Below, piece after piece: positions 8,918 through 17,660 of a stretch of DNA of 64,000 nucleotides (its first letter is position 1; each line of letters starts with the position of its first letter). The stretch is taken from assembly GCF_918698115.1 (NCBI RefSeq), contig NZ_CAKKLV010000010.1, positions 98,731-162,730 of the forward strand, written 5' to 3'. The stretch is from Peribacillus sp. Bi96. Lineage in GTDB: Bacteria; Bacillota; Bacilli; Bacillales; DSM-1321. The notes beneath the pieces were generated by a model. It saw only the letters and a program-made list of their open reading frames with translations. It searched no databases and was not told where the DNA came from. The position numbers were made by a program, and so were the translations under genes.

Positions 8918-10441
8918 ATGCCTACTCTTTCAAATGTAATTAAATCGGTCGGGCTCGTCACTATCATTGCAGCCATCGGAAAAGTCCTCGGATTCGGTCG
9001 GGAGTCGATCATAGCCGCCTATTTCGGTGCCTCATCAATGGCAGATGTTTTTTTCGTGGCAAGCCTCATTCCCACTATTCTATTTACGGCTCTCGGCAGT
9101 GGCCTTCAGGCTGGCGTCATCCCCATTTACTTGGAGAAGAAAGCGAAAAACCCAATGAGAGCTGATGAGTTCATCAGTGTCTTAGGTTCCTTTTTTATGC
9201 TGGTAGCCGGAGTCATGACCATTGCCTGCATGGTTTTCGTCAAGCCGCTCGTCATGATGGTGGCCCCTGGTTTCTCGGATTCAGAGCTTGCACTAACCGA
9301 ATCCTTGACACGGATCATGCTTCCGAGTTTACTTTTTTTCACACTTTCATACATGGCGACGGGCGTCCTGAATGCGAATAAGCGTTTTATCCTTCCTGCC
9401 CTTACTTCTACTGCCCAAAACACGGTCATCATTCTAGCCACCGTATTGTTCGCTGCGGCCTTTGGGGTGGAAGGGTTGGCTTGGGGGTTCGTATTCGGTG
9501 CAGCAAGCCAATTCCTTATTCAATACCCATCATTAAAGAAATACGGAATCCGGCCCATCATCTCTTTCCTGCCCCACAAACGGCAGATCATCCAAACGCT
9601 GCACACCTTTTATCCTATTATCATCGCGGCTTTGGCCATCCAATTGAATAGTGTCGTCGATCGGATTATTGCCACCTCGCTCGAGACTGGAAGCGTATCA
9701 GCGCTTAACTATGCGAACCGGCTGCTGTGGCTGCCGTTAAGCATTGTCCTTACACCGCTGATTACCGTTTTGTATCCATCAATCGTCGAGCGAGCCCTTA
9801 TAAGTTATCAATCTTTCCTTAATTTGACCTTAAAGGGGCTGAAGTCGCTTATATTTTTAGCCATTCCTTTCATGCTCGTCATGTTAATCAGCGGAAACAG
9901 CTTAATCACTCTGGCTTTCCAACGCGGGGCTTTTGATGCTTCGGCTACAGAAACAACTTATGCGGCATTTTTCTTTTATTCAGCTTGCCTCCCATTCTTT
10001 GCCTTTAGGGATTATTTGATGAATGCCTTCTACGCCTTAAAAAAAACAAAAGTGGCTATGTATTCCTGCTTGATTGCCGTATTACTTAATGTCCTGCTCA
10101 GCTGGGTCCTATCACGCTATCTCGGTGTCGGTGGAATTGCCTTAGCCTCGGGCATTTCCATGCTCCTGCAATCTCTCTACTTGTTTAGCTTCCTTTGGCT
10201 TAAAACAAAAAGAGAGGACATAGCCGCTTTCAGGGAAGTTTTTCAGGAAAGCGGAAAGCTGATCATCATAGGAACCATCATTTATGGACTTGCACTCTGG
10301 ATCCACCCGCTTACACTAACGTTTCCCATCATTGTTGAATTAGTGATCATCTCGCTTCTTGTTTTCGGATTGTATATCGCATTATCCATGCTTTTTAAAG
10401 TAAGCAGCCTGCAAGGATTGAGAAAGATCAAATCGAATTAA
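8918..10441 (+). CDS. MurJ/MviN-family lipid-linked oligosaccharide flippase
   Basis: A 507-aa polytopic protein with about 14 predicted membrane helices and the MviN/MurJ family signature at its N-terminus (GKVLGFGRESIIAAYFGAS) and in the second half (LITLAFQRGAFDASAT). The family flips lipid II or other undecaprenyl-linked sugars. Bacillus cells usually carry dedicated MurJ or Amj flippases elsewhere. The location between an O-antigen-ligase-type gene and a GT4 gene therefore suggests that this copy exports the lipid-linked glycan made here. The start has AAAGGA 8 nt upstream and is translationally coupled to the ligase stop. Confidence 0.82.
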   Translation: MPTLSNVIKSVGLVTIIAAIGKVLGFGRESIIAAYFGASSMADVFFVASLIPTILFTALGSGLQAGVIPIYLEKKAKNPMRADEFISVLGSFFMLVAGVMTIACMVFVKPLVMMVAPGFSDSELALTESLTRIMLPSLLFFTLSYMATGVLNANKRFILPALTSTAQNTVIILATVLFAAAFGVEGLAWGFVFGAASQFLIQYPSLKKYGIRPIISFLPHKRQIIQTLHTFYPIIIAALAIQLNSVVDRIIATSLETGSVSALNYANRLLWLPLSIVLTPLITVLYPSIVERALISYQSFLNLTLKGLKSLIFLAIPFMLVMLISGNSLITLAFQRGAFDASATETTYAAFFFYSACLPFFAFRDYLMNAFYALKKTKVAMYSCLIAVLLNVLLSWVLSRYLGVGGIALASGISMLLQSLYLFSFLWLKTKREDIAAFREVFQESGKLIIIGTIIYGLALWIHPLTLTFPIIVELVIISLLVFGLYIALSMLFKVSSLQGLRKIKSN

Positions 10442-10465
10442 TACATTAGAAGAAGGAGTGCCATT

Positions 10466-11632
10466 ATGAACATATTAATTACAACGATTTTCAACTACCC
10501 TCATGAAGGAGGGCTATCAAGTCATATCACTACGTTAAAAAAGGGGTTGATGTCACGGGGCCATCATGTAGATATATTATCTTTCTCTCAATTACCACCG
10601 TTCAAAAAGAAGTTACTCGCCCAGGCACCCGGTTTTTTATTGAATAAAGTAAAACAGGGAAGCGGCCAGCTTTACAATGACCGTCAACGCCAGAAATTAT
10701 TGGCTTCTTCCATCAAAAACTTGAAAAAGAACTATGATGTCATTAATGCACAAGACATTTTCGCAACGCTTGCCTCCATTGAATCCGGGATTCCAACGGT
10801 GCAAACTGTCCATGGGTATTATTCATTCGAAGCAGTTAGCAGGGGTGCTCTACTTCCGGATAGTGAAGAGGATTTAATCATTCGGGAGCTTGAAAGAAAA
10901 GCCTATCAGTCGGCTGCAAAAGTGGTGACGGTCGATCACAGGATCAAAGACTATATAAACCATTTAGCACATATCGAAGCAGATACGATTAAGAACTTCA
11001 TTGACGTGTCTGCTTTCAAACCGGACAGCGCAAAGCGTGAACAGACCCGTCAAGATTTTCAAATCCCCCTACATAAAAAGATGCTTTTCGTTCCTAGAAG
11101 AATGACCGAAAAGAACGGTGTCATCTATCCGCTCATGGCTCTTCCTGAGGTGCTCGAGAATCATCCTGATACGGTATTGGTTTATGCAGGTACAGGAGAA
11201 CAGCGAACAAGGCTTGAGGAAACGGTAGCAAAACTGGAATTAACCGATTCCGTGCTTTTCTTAGGGTCAGTGCCATTCGAGAAAATGCATAACCTCTATG
11301 AAGCGTCAGATATCGTACTCATCCCAAGTGTTCATTCACACGGCGTGGAAGAAGCGACATCCATTTCTGCACTAGAAGCGATGAGTTGCCGTTCACCTGT
11401 CATTGCCAGTGCAATCGGAGGATTAAAGGAAATTCTCGATGATGGTGAAGATGGTCTGCTAGTGGAAGAGAAAAATATAAAAGCACTTGCACAAGCCATC
11501 TCAAATCTGCTTCATGACCCAGCATACGCTGCAACGTTAGCCTCTAACGCGAGATATAAAATGGAAAGCGAATACTCCCATCTTACCGCAGCAGAGCGGT
11601 TCGAGAATGCTTACCAAGAAGTGCTCAACTAA
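10466..11632 (+). CDS. GT4-family glycosyltransferase
   Basis: A 388-aa GT-B glycosyltransferase. The N-terminal domain has the glycine-rich acceptor loop FNYPHEGGLSSH and the segment YDVINAQDIFATL; the C-terminal domain has VPRRMTEKNGVIYPL, VYAGTGEQRTRLE and the donor-binding ATSISALEAMSCRSPVIAS stretch with conserved glutamates. It is the last gene of the ligase-flippase-GT4 unit, 24 nt after the flippase, with AGAAGGAG ahead of the ATG. Probable role: addition of a sugar to the lipid-linked glycan handled by its neighbours. Donor unknown. Confidence 0.83.
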   Translation: MNILITTIFNYPHEGGLSSHITTLKKGLMSRGHHVDILSFSQLPPFKKKLLAQAPGFLLNKVKQGSGQLYNDRQRQKLLASSIKNLKKNYDVINAQDIFATLASIESGIPTVQTVHGYYSFEAVSRGALLPDSEEDLIIRELERKAYQSAAKVVTVDHRIKDYINHLAHIEADTIKNFIDVSAFKPDSAKREQTRQDFQIPLHKKMLFVPRRMTEKNGVIYPLMALPEVLENHPDTVLVYAGTGEQRTRLEETVAKLELTDSVLFLGSVPFEKMHNLYEASDIVLIPSVHSHGVEEATSISALEAMSCRSPVIASAIGGLKEILDDGEDGLLVEEKNIKALAQAISNLLHDPAYAATLASNARYKMESEYSHLTAAERFENAYQEVLN

Positions 11633-11663
11633 AAAAACAAGCAGACCCAATGCTAGGGTCTGC
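11631..11663 (-). terminator. Terminator between the GT4 gene and tagH (mainly minus strand)
   Basis: GCAGACCC / GGGTCTGC stem with a 7-nt loop. On the minus strand it is followed by TTGTTTTTTT, giving a good tagH terminator. On the plus strand the U-tract is poor, though it may still act for the GT4 gene. Confidence 0.75.
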
Positions 11664-11672
11664 TTATCCTAT

Positions 11673-12470
11673 TCATACCAGTGCAGTACTGCGCCGTTTC
11701 ATTTGTTCTTCACGGTACTTTTTCTGCTCTTTTTTAGACATGGCGTTATATTCTTTCAAGAATGCTTCATATTGCGGCATGACTTCGTTCATGGCACCGT
11801 ATGCTTTTAACTCTCCGTATTCAAGCCATAAAGCTTTTTGGCAGAATTTCTTCATCTGGCCGATTGAATGGCTGACGAAGAACATCGTTTTACCTTTTTT
11901 CTTAAACTCGTTCATCTTCTCCAGACACTTTTCAGCAAAGTTTTTATCCCCCACTGATAAGGCTTCATCGATGATAAGGATATCTGGATCGATATGCACC
12001 GAAATCGAGAAACCAAGTCTGGACTTCATCCCGCTTGAGTAGGATTTCACTGGTTGATCAATGAACTTACCAAGCTCTGAAAACTCGATGATCTCAGGCT
12101 CCAGTCCTTTGATCTGATTCTTGTCGAATCCAAGCATCAGCATTTTAAGTTCGATGTTTTCCCTGCCCGTCAATTGATTATTAAGGCCCGATGAAACGGC
12201 AATCAAAGCCGGTTTCCCGTTGGTTTGGACATTTCCATCCGTTGGAGGGATAATGCCGGCAATAATATTGGACAAAGTTGATTTCCCGGAGCCGTTGACA
12301 CCGACAAATCCGATCACATCACCCTTTTCCGCTTCAAAGCTAACATTCCTCAGAGCAAAATACTCTTCACCATAGCTTTTCGGTAAAAGGAGATCCAACA
12401 ATTTTTCCGAGCTTTTATTATATAATTTATATTTTTTCGTTACGTCTTTGACAATTACCGATTTTTCCAA
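11673..12470 (-). CDS. tagH: Teichoic acid ABC exporter, ATP-binding subunit TagH
   Basis: ATPase of the TagGH exporter that moves undecaprenyl-linked WTA to the outer membrane face. The 265-aa protein has Walker A GVNGSGKST (57-65), the ABC signature YSSGMKSRL (144-152) and Walker B DILIIDEA (163-170), followed by the switch His in FVSHS. It matches the Wzt/TagH subclass of polysaccharide exporters. It lacks the long C-terminal extension of B. subtilis TagH (about 527 aa) and ends with a short basic tail. Translation appears to start at a TTG (12470) behind GGAAGTGAG. It follows tagG by 16 nt in one operon. Confidence 0.93.
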   Translation of the reverse strand: MEKSVIVKDVTKKYKLYNKSSEKLLDLLLPKSYGEEYFALRNVSFEAEKGDVIGFVGVNGSGKSTLSNIIAGIIPPTDGNVQTNGKPALIAVSSGLNNQLTGRENIELKMLMLGFDKNQIKGLEPEIIEFSELGKFIDQPVKSYSSGMKSRLGFSISVHIDPDILIIDEALSVGDKNFAEKCLEKMNEFKKKGKTMFFVSHSIGQMKKFCQKALWLEYGELKAYGAMNEVMPQYEAFLKEYNAMSKKEQKKYREEQMKRRSTALV

Positions 12471-12486
12471 TTTTTCTCACTTCCGT

Positions 12487-13284
12487 TTACTTAAAGTCAA
12501 CAAAGCGATCTCTAAACCTAACATGCAGCGAGGAACCTATCAAAAAGAAGAGGATTACGACTGCCCAGAAATAAAGCGTATATTCCCAATGCACTATCAG
12601 GTACCATGATTCCCCCAATAACGAAGCCCGATACCCCTCCACAATATAATATAGTGGATTTAACTTCATGATATTGGCGATGATCGGATGATCATTAGCA
12701 TTTATTACCCAAAGGATTGGTGTTAAATAAAACAGTACTTTCATTAAGGACACGATTATATTTTGAACATCACGAATGATGGTAGCTAAGGTTGAAGAAA
12801 TTAATCCAAATGAAAATAACAAGGTAACCGTAGCTACAATAAAATACGGCAGTTGTATGATATAAAATGTAGGGAGGTAACCAGTAAAGCCTAAAAGTAT
12901 GATAATCACTCCAAGCAGCAGAAGGTGCTGGTATAGCTTCGCAAAAATGACATAAGTAGGAATGACACTCAACGGAAAGCTCATCTTGGATACCATATTC
13001 AGTCGGGAATAGACAGATTTGGATACCTGGGTTGTAGTCGCCGTCACAAAAAACCAGACTACGATCCCTGCCATCAGCCATGGAAGGAACTCCTCTCCGC
13101 GATTTAAGATCCCAAATCCGAACACGAACCAATAGATCGAAATCTGAATCATCGGACTGATGATCTCCCATAGGATTCCCAGATAGTTACTGCTGTTGGC
13201 ACTTTTCACCTCATAAACAGACAAACGCCTTGCCAAATAAAAATTGTTAATTTGTTCTTTTAAAACGGTCAAAGCTGAACTCAT
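12487..13284 (-). CDS. tagG: Teichoic acid ABC exporter, permease subunit TagG
   Basis: Membrane subunit of the TagGH exporter. The 265-aa protein belongs to the ABC-2/Wzm family, with about six hydrophobic helices and an N-terminal amphipathic segment before the conserved NYLGILWEIISPMIQISIYW stretch. The terminal KLNPLYYIVEGYRASLLG motif is characteristic of polysaccharide-export permeases. It lies 3 nt after the upstream glycerophosphotransferase gene and directly before tagH, so the substrate is almost certainly the WTA polymer made by the adjacent TagF-type enzymes. Confidence 0.93.
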   Translation of the reverse strand: MSSALTVLKEQINNFYLARRLSVYEVKSANSSNYLGILWEIISPMIQISIYWFVFGFGILNRGEEFLPWLMAGIVVWFFVTATTTQVSKSVYSRLNMVSKMSFPLSVIPTYVIFAKLYQHLLLLGVIIILLGFTGYLPTFYIIQLPYFIVATVTLLFSFGLISSTLATIIRDVQNIIVSLMKVLFYLTPILWVINANDHPIIANIMKLNPLYYIVEGYRASLLGESWYLIVHWEYTLYFWAVVILFFLIGSSLHVRFRDRFVDFK

Positions 13285-13287
13285 ATA

Positions 13288-14478
13288 TTACACAGACCTT
13301 CCTAAAAACACTTTTTCTATAACACGTCGTGTAGCCTGGCCATCCTCGAGCGCACAAAACCGTTCGTGAAAACGATTCATTTCAACTGTATTTTCTGATT
13401 CAATGGCCTTGATGCTATCAATGATTTCATCAGACGTTTTAACTAACGAACCCGGTGCATTCGTTTCAAAATCAAAGTAAAACCCGCGAAGCTTGTCCCT
13501 GTAGTTTTCTATATCATATACATAGAAAAGCATCGGACGCTTTAAATTAGCGTAATCAAAGAATACTGAGGAATAATCCGTTATTAATAAATCTGAAATT
13601 AGATACAAATGACTGATATCTTCATAACTGGATAGATTGTAGGCGAACCCTTGATAAGCCGATAAATCCAAGTTCTCGGAAATTAAATAATGAAGACGGA
13701 GCAATATAACATACTCATCCCCTAATTCCTGTTTCAATTGATTCAAATCCAGTTTAATGTCAAACTTATATTTCCCCTTGCCATAAAACTCATCATCTCT
13801 CCACGTAGGGGCATATAAAATGACCTTTTTCTCTGATGGTATACCCAACTTCCGTTTCAATGAATCGATTGTATCACGATTATTTCCATTGTAAAGTAAA
13901 TCATTACGTGGATAACCTGTTTCGATAATTTTAGATTGATCGACATTGAAGGCTCTGGCAAAAATCTCACTAGAATAAGCGTTAGGGGATATTAAATAAT
14001 CCCATTTGCTTGATTCGGCATGGAAGTTTTCTTTATAACTTTCCGTGGTCGTCCCAGGCATATGCACTTCCTTCATATCTGCAGCAAGCTTCTTTAAAGG
14101 AGTCCCATGCCATGTTTGCAAATAGACCGTATGCTTCGGCTTAGGAATCCACAACGGCAGCCTGCTGTTCGTAACCCAATAGCGGGCTCGAGTCATTTTG
14201 AGCAGCCAACTAAGTGAAAAACGTTTGAGATATGGAATACCTGCCCCTTCGAATTGAGATGTATACCTTTTATCTACACTCCAATACATTTTATATTCTG
14301 GATGGTGACTCTGCAAGTATTCATAAATCGCCCGGGGATTGCAGCTATACTGCTTGCCTAAAAAGCTTTCGAAAACAACAAGCTTTTGATCTGCAGGCAA
14401 CACTTTACCTGCCACGGCGAAAGCCATTTTATAAGCGCTTGTTAGCATAGCTTTCCCTTTCGTCACTATTGATGCCAT
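13288..14478 (-). CDS. CDP-glycerol glycerophosphotransferase family protein (short TagF/TagB-type)
   Basis: A 396-aa enzyme that consists of the catalytic glycerophosphotransferase domain alone, with a short N-terminal lead. Family motifs are QTWHGTPLKKLA (acceptor/base His), GYPRNDLL, YAPTWRDDEF and DLLITDYSSVFFDYA (CDP-glycerol site). It is very similar throughout to the C-terminal half of the neighbouring TagF-like protein, from VFES..GKQYS to the end, so the two look like a tandem duplication followed by loss of the N-terminal domain here. Possible roles are a priming or second poly-glycerol/ribitol-phosphate transferase. It heads the tagGH operon. Confidence 0.82.
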   Translation of the reverse strand: MASIVTKGKAMLTSAYKMAFAVAGKVLPADQKLVVFESFLGKQYSCNPRAIYEYLQSHHPEYKMYWSVDKRYTSQFEGAGIPYLKRFSLSWLLKMTRARYWVTNSRLPLWIPKPKHTVYLQTWHGTPLKKLAADMKEVHMPGTTTESYKENFHAESSKWDYLISPNAYSSEIFARAFNVDQSKIIETGYPRNDLLYNGNNRDTIDSLKRKLGIPSEKKVILYAPTWRDDEFYGKGKYKFDIKLDLNQLKQELGDEYVILLRLHYLISENLDLSAYQGFAYNLSSYEDISHLYLISDLLITDYSSVFFDYANLKRPMLFYVYDIENYRDKLRGFYFDFETNAPGSLVKTSDEIIDSIKAIESENTVEMNRFHERFCALEDGQATRRVIEKVFLGRSV

Positions 14479-14492
14479 ATGCTTCCCCTTTC

Positions 14493-14522
14493 AAAAAAAG
14501 AACCGACTGTTAAACAGCCGGT
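14493..14522 (-). terminator. Terminator between the two TagF-type genes
   Basis: ACCGGCTGTT / AACAGTCGGT stem (one internal mismatch) read on the minus strand, followed by TCTTTTTTTG. It would separate or attenuate transcription from the long tagF into the short paralogue-tagGH unit. Confidence 0.75.
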
Positions 14523-14548
14523 ATATTCATGATCTCATTGAATGCCAT

Positions 14549-16690
14549 CTAAACAGTAGTATTGCTCTTCACAAACACTTCCTCTACAACGCGTTTAGAG
14601 GATTCCCCGCATTCTAAATAGCAAAACTTTTGATAAAACTCTTCAAATCGTTCACTTAATTTGAAATGGCTTCTTTCGATATTCCTGACCTCTTCAATCA
14701 GTTCTTCTGTGGTCTTCGTCAAAAGACCAGGTGCTTTCTCTTCAAAGTCAAAATAGAAGCCCCTTAAGTTATCACGGTAATCTTCTATATCATACGTAAA
14801 GAAAATCATAGGTCTTCTTAAGTTCGCATAATCGAAGAATACGGAGGAATAGTCCGTCACTAGTAAATCAGATATCAAATATAGTTCGCGAATGTCCTCT
14901 AAATGAGAGAAATCATAAGCGAAGCCTTCAAATTCGGAAAGATCCATGTTCTGGGCCACTAAATAATGCATACGCATGATGACAATATAGGAGTCGCCAA
15001 GCTCTTCCTGCATCCGAGCTAAATCCAGCTCCAAATTAAACTTATATTTCCCTTTCCTGAAAAATTGATTATCCCTCCAGGTCGGGGCATACAAAATAAG
15101 TTTCTTATCAAGCGGAAGGTTGAACTTCCTTTTCAGCTCATTAATCGTCTCTTCATTATTGGAGTTATGCAAGAAATCGTTACGAGGGTAACCTGACTCA
15201 ATCATCTTCCGGTCGAACTGGAATGCCCTTTGGAAAATCTCTGTGGAATACGCGTTTGGTGAAACTAGATAATCCCAGTTACTCGCTTCCCTCAAGAAGT
15301 TCGCTTTATATTTGTCCGTATTGGTCCCAGGCATATGCACTTCATCCATATCCATCGCAAGACGCTTAAGGGGAGTTCCATGCCATGTTTGAATATATAT
15401 CGTATGTTTAGGCTTTGGAATCCACAGCGGGAATCGTACATTGTTAACCCAGTACTTTGCCCTCGTCATGATCAATAACCATCGGATGGAAAAACGTCTG
15501 ACATACTCTACATCCTTTTGAGCAAAATACTTCATTGAAGCACGGTCGACGCTCCACACCAGTTTATAGTCCGGGTTATTCTCTTTCATGTATTCATATA
15601 TGGCCCTAGGGCTATCGCTATATTGCTTGCCATGATAGCTTTCGAATACCGCCAATTTTTTATTGGCTGGAATAAGCAAGCTCAATACAGCAAAAGCTGA
15701 CTTATACCATTTCCTTAGACGCTTACTTCTTCTGGTTTTCACCCATGTACTCTTCGCTTTTTTGAGAACCTGCGTTTTAAAATTATATTTAGATGCAGAT
15801 AAAGAAAAGTACTTCGATATTTTTGTTGCTTTTATTTGAATTTGTATTTTTTTATCCTGTACTTTAATTATTCTTTTTGCAGCCAGATCCTTTATAGTAC
15901 TGCATTTCATCCGAACACTTCTTATTTCTTCCAATTCACCATTTCTTTCATAATGCAGAACTGTATAGAACATGAAATACTTTGGCTGCTCTCCATCGAT
16001 TTCAGATCTCAGGTCGACCTCGCCTTGAAAACCGATATTTTCATGAAGCTTGATATCTGGAAACCTTTCCAGTAGGTCTTTACGTTCAAAACCAGTCAAA
16101 GGTATGATAACCTCTTCTTCATTTAAATTATTCCTGACCAGTAATTCAACCTTTTTGAATTCAAGCTCATCCAATTGGAATAATGGAGGGTAATTAAAAT
16201 GGCCATTAAAATGAAAAGTGCCATCCTTTTGAAGCTCAATATCTTCAAAAAAGGAAAACATCTTATAATCATTCGCATAAAAGGAAAGGTTACCTCTTTT
16301 TGTCGCAAATGGATAAAACATTTTCTTACGGTCTTCATTCAGAGTGGAAAAGAAATTCAACTGGCGCTTTTTACTTTTTATCCGTGTTGTAACAGGTGCA
16401 CCTTCGATTTCCCGAAGGATATGCAAATCCCACATTTCACCATCAACAAGGCGATTTTCTAGTGGATGATACGGCAGCTTCACTTCAAATAAAAAATAAT
16501 CATCCGTTTGATCTTTCACATAAAAATCCAAACGGATTATATCATCTATATTGTATCTATTCGTTAAAATAAAAGAGTGACTCTCTATGCCCTCAAGAAA
16601 ACTCTGTCTTATGGCTATTTCTATATAATAAACTTCATCAACAAGCCGAACATTCATTGTTTTTCTATTCTTAAAAATATAGTTCTCCAT
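14549..16690 (-). CDS. tagF: Poly(glycerol-phosphate) polymerase TagF-like (CDP-glycerol glycerophosphotransferase)
   Basis: Polymerises glycerol phosphate from CDP-glycerol onto the primed WTA linkage unit at the membrane. The product is about 713 aa, close to B. subtilis TagF (746). The N-terminal half (about 1-325) is a separate beta-rich domain of the kind found in TagF/TarL. A basic linker (KTRRSKRLRKW) follows. The C-terminal catalytic domain has QTWHGTPLKRLA, GYPRNDFLH, LYAPTWRDNQF and DLLVTDYSSVFFDYA. The ATG at 16690 is preferred: GAGAGGGG lies upstream, although 12 nt away, while the longer frame starts with a TTG lacking a ribosome binding site. It could equally be a ribitol-phosphate polymerase, but the only nucleotidyltransferase in the window is TagD, which favours glycerol. 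Confidence 0.87.
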   Translation of the reverse strand: MENYIFKNRKTMNVRLVDEVYYIEIAIRQSFLEGIESHSFILTNRYNIDDIIRLDFYVKDQTDDYFLFEVKLPYHPLENRLVDGEMWDLHILREIEGAPVTTRIKSKKRQLNFFSTLNEDRKKMFYPFATKRGNLSFYANDYKMFSFFEDIELQKDGTFHFNGHFNYPPLFQLDELEFKKVELLVRNNLNEEEVIIPLTGFERKDLLERFPDIKLHENIGFQGEVDLRSEIDGEQPKYFMFYTVLHYERNGELEEIRSVRMKCSTIKDLAAKRIIKVQDKKIQIQIKATKISKYFSLSASKYNFKTQVLKKAKSTWVKTRRSKRLRKWYKSAFAVLSLLIPANKKLAVFESYHGKQYSDSPRAIYEYMKENNPDYKLVWSVDRASMKYFAQKDVEYVRRFSIRWLLIMTRAKYWVNNVRFPLWIPKPKHTIYIQTWHGTPLKRLAMDMDEVHMPGTNTDKYKANFLREASNWDYLVSPNAYSTEIFQRAFQFDRKMIESGYPRNDFLHNSNNEETINELKRKFNLPLDKKLILYAPTWRDNQFFRKGKYKFNLELDLARMQEELGDSYIVIMRMHYLVAQNMDLSEFEGFAYDFSHLEDIRELYLISDLLVTDYSSVFFDYANLRRPMIFFTYDIEDYRDNLRGFYFDFEEKAPGLLTKTTEELIEEVRNIERSHFKLSERFEEFYQKFCYLECGESSKRVVEEVFVKSNTTV

Positions 16691-17261
16691 TTTGAAGAAA
16701 TTCCCCTCTCGGCAGCAAGCATCCATATGCTTCAAATAAGAATATTATAGGATTACAAACATCTAATTTCAAACTTACTTTTATCTAATATCATTTATTT
16801 TATAACAATGACTTATTTTCTGCCTTGAATTTTCAATAATTAATTGAAGAGTTCAAACAATTGTCATTTTTAATTTCGGAAACCTAAACAAGTCTAGCAA
16901 AAAAATTGTATCCGGTCTATTACCTAGCCATTTTTAACATAAATGAAATATACCTTCCTTTTATTGAATTAGTTATGTGTTATACTAAAACTCTGATTAT
17001 CACGATATATCAATATAACTTTAGTTATTCATTCTTGATAAACAACCAATTAAATTATAGAATTGAATCCAAAATTACGATTTACATTATCTTTATAATC
17101 TAACAGGATTGTAAAATTTTTGTGGTTCAATTGTAAATTTTATTTGTTATAATTAGATAGACAAGACATCTAAGCTTGATCATTTATAAATAACGAAACA
17201 CTCTTTTTTTTGCGACCATCAAGATTAAATATATAAATACATTTGTACAGGAGGAATAAAT
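16691..17261. other. Divergent tagF/tagD regulatory region
   Basis: About 570 bp of very AT-rich DNA without a supportable gene. The frame at 16906-17103 has no ribosome binding site. The region drives tagF to the left and tagDB to the right. See the separate promoter entry for tagD. Confidence 0.6.
17110..17153 (+). promoter_or_regulatory. tagD promoter region with a weak WalR-like site
   Basis: A consensus -10 TATAAT at 17148-17153 has a poor -35 (TTCAAT, 16 bp upstream). Just upstream, TGTAAA-N5-TGTGGT (17110-17126) resembles the WalR direct repeat TGTWAH-N5-TGTWAH, with mismatches in the second half only. WalR control of the tag divergon is known in B. subtilis; the match here is inference. 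Confidence 0.4.
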
Positions 17262-17660
17262 ATGAAGAAAGTAATCACTTATGGAACCTTTGATTTGCTT
17301 CATTGGGGTCATATCAATCTATTAAAACGCGCTAAGGATTTAGGGGATTATCTTATCGTTGCCATTTCCACAGATGAATTCAATGCTTTAAAGGACAAAA
17401 AAGCTTATCATAGCTTTGAAAACAGAAAAATGATCCTTGAATCAATCCGCTATGTGGATGAAGTCATACCGGAAGACAAATGGGAACAAAAAAGAGAAGA
17501 CATCGTTCGTGAAGGCGTAGATACCTTTGTAATGGGAGATGACTGGAAAGGTCAATTCGATGAATTAGCTGAAGTTTGTGAAGTGGTCTACCTGCCAAGA
17601 ACAATCGGCATTTCCACATCCCAAATCAAAGATGACCTTTTACAAGTAACGAATGGCTAA
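17262..17660 (+). CDS. tagD: Glycerol-3-phosphate cytidylyltransferase TagD
   Basis: Makes CDP-glycerol from CTP and glycerol-3-phosphate, the donor for TagB and TagF. The 132-aa size is exactly that of the family. Catalytic motifs are HWGH (residues 14-17), the cytidylyltransferase signature RTIGISTS (113-120), and the YGTFDLLH N-terminus. The ATG follows AGGAGG. The gene overlaps tagB by 8 nt, so the substrate-making and primase enzymes are translationally coupled. Confidence 0.97.
   Translation: MKKVITYGTFDLLHWGHINLLKRAKDLGDYLIVAISTDEFNALKDKKAYHSFENRKMILESIRYVDEVIPEDKWEQKREDIVREGVDTFVMGDDWKGQFDELAEVCEVVYLPRTIGISTSQIKDDLLQVTNG

Noticed and set aside
17012..17025. Fifth TATAACT motif in the tagF/tagD region
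   Set aside because: AATATAACTTTAG matches only the core and lies in very AT-rich DNA far from the signalling locus; probably chance.
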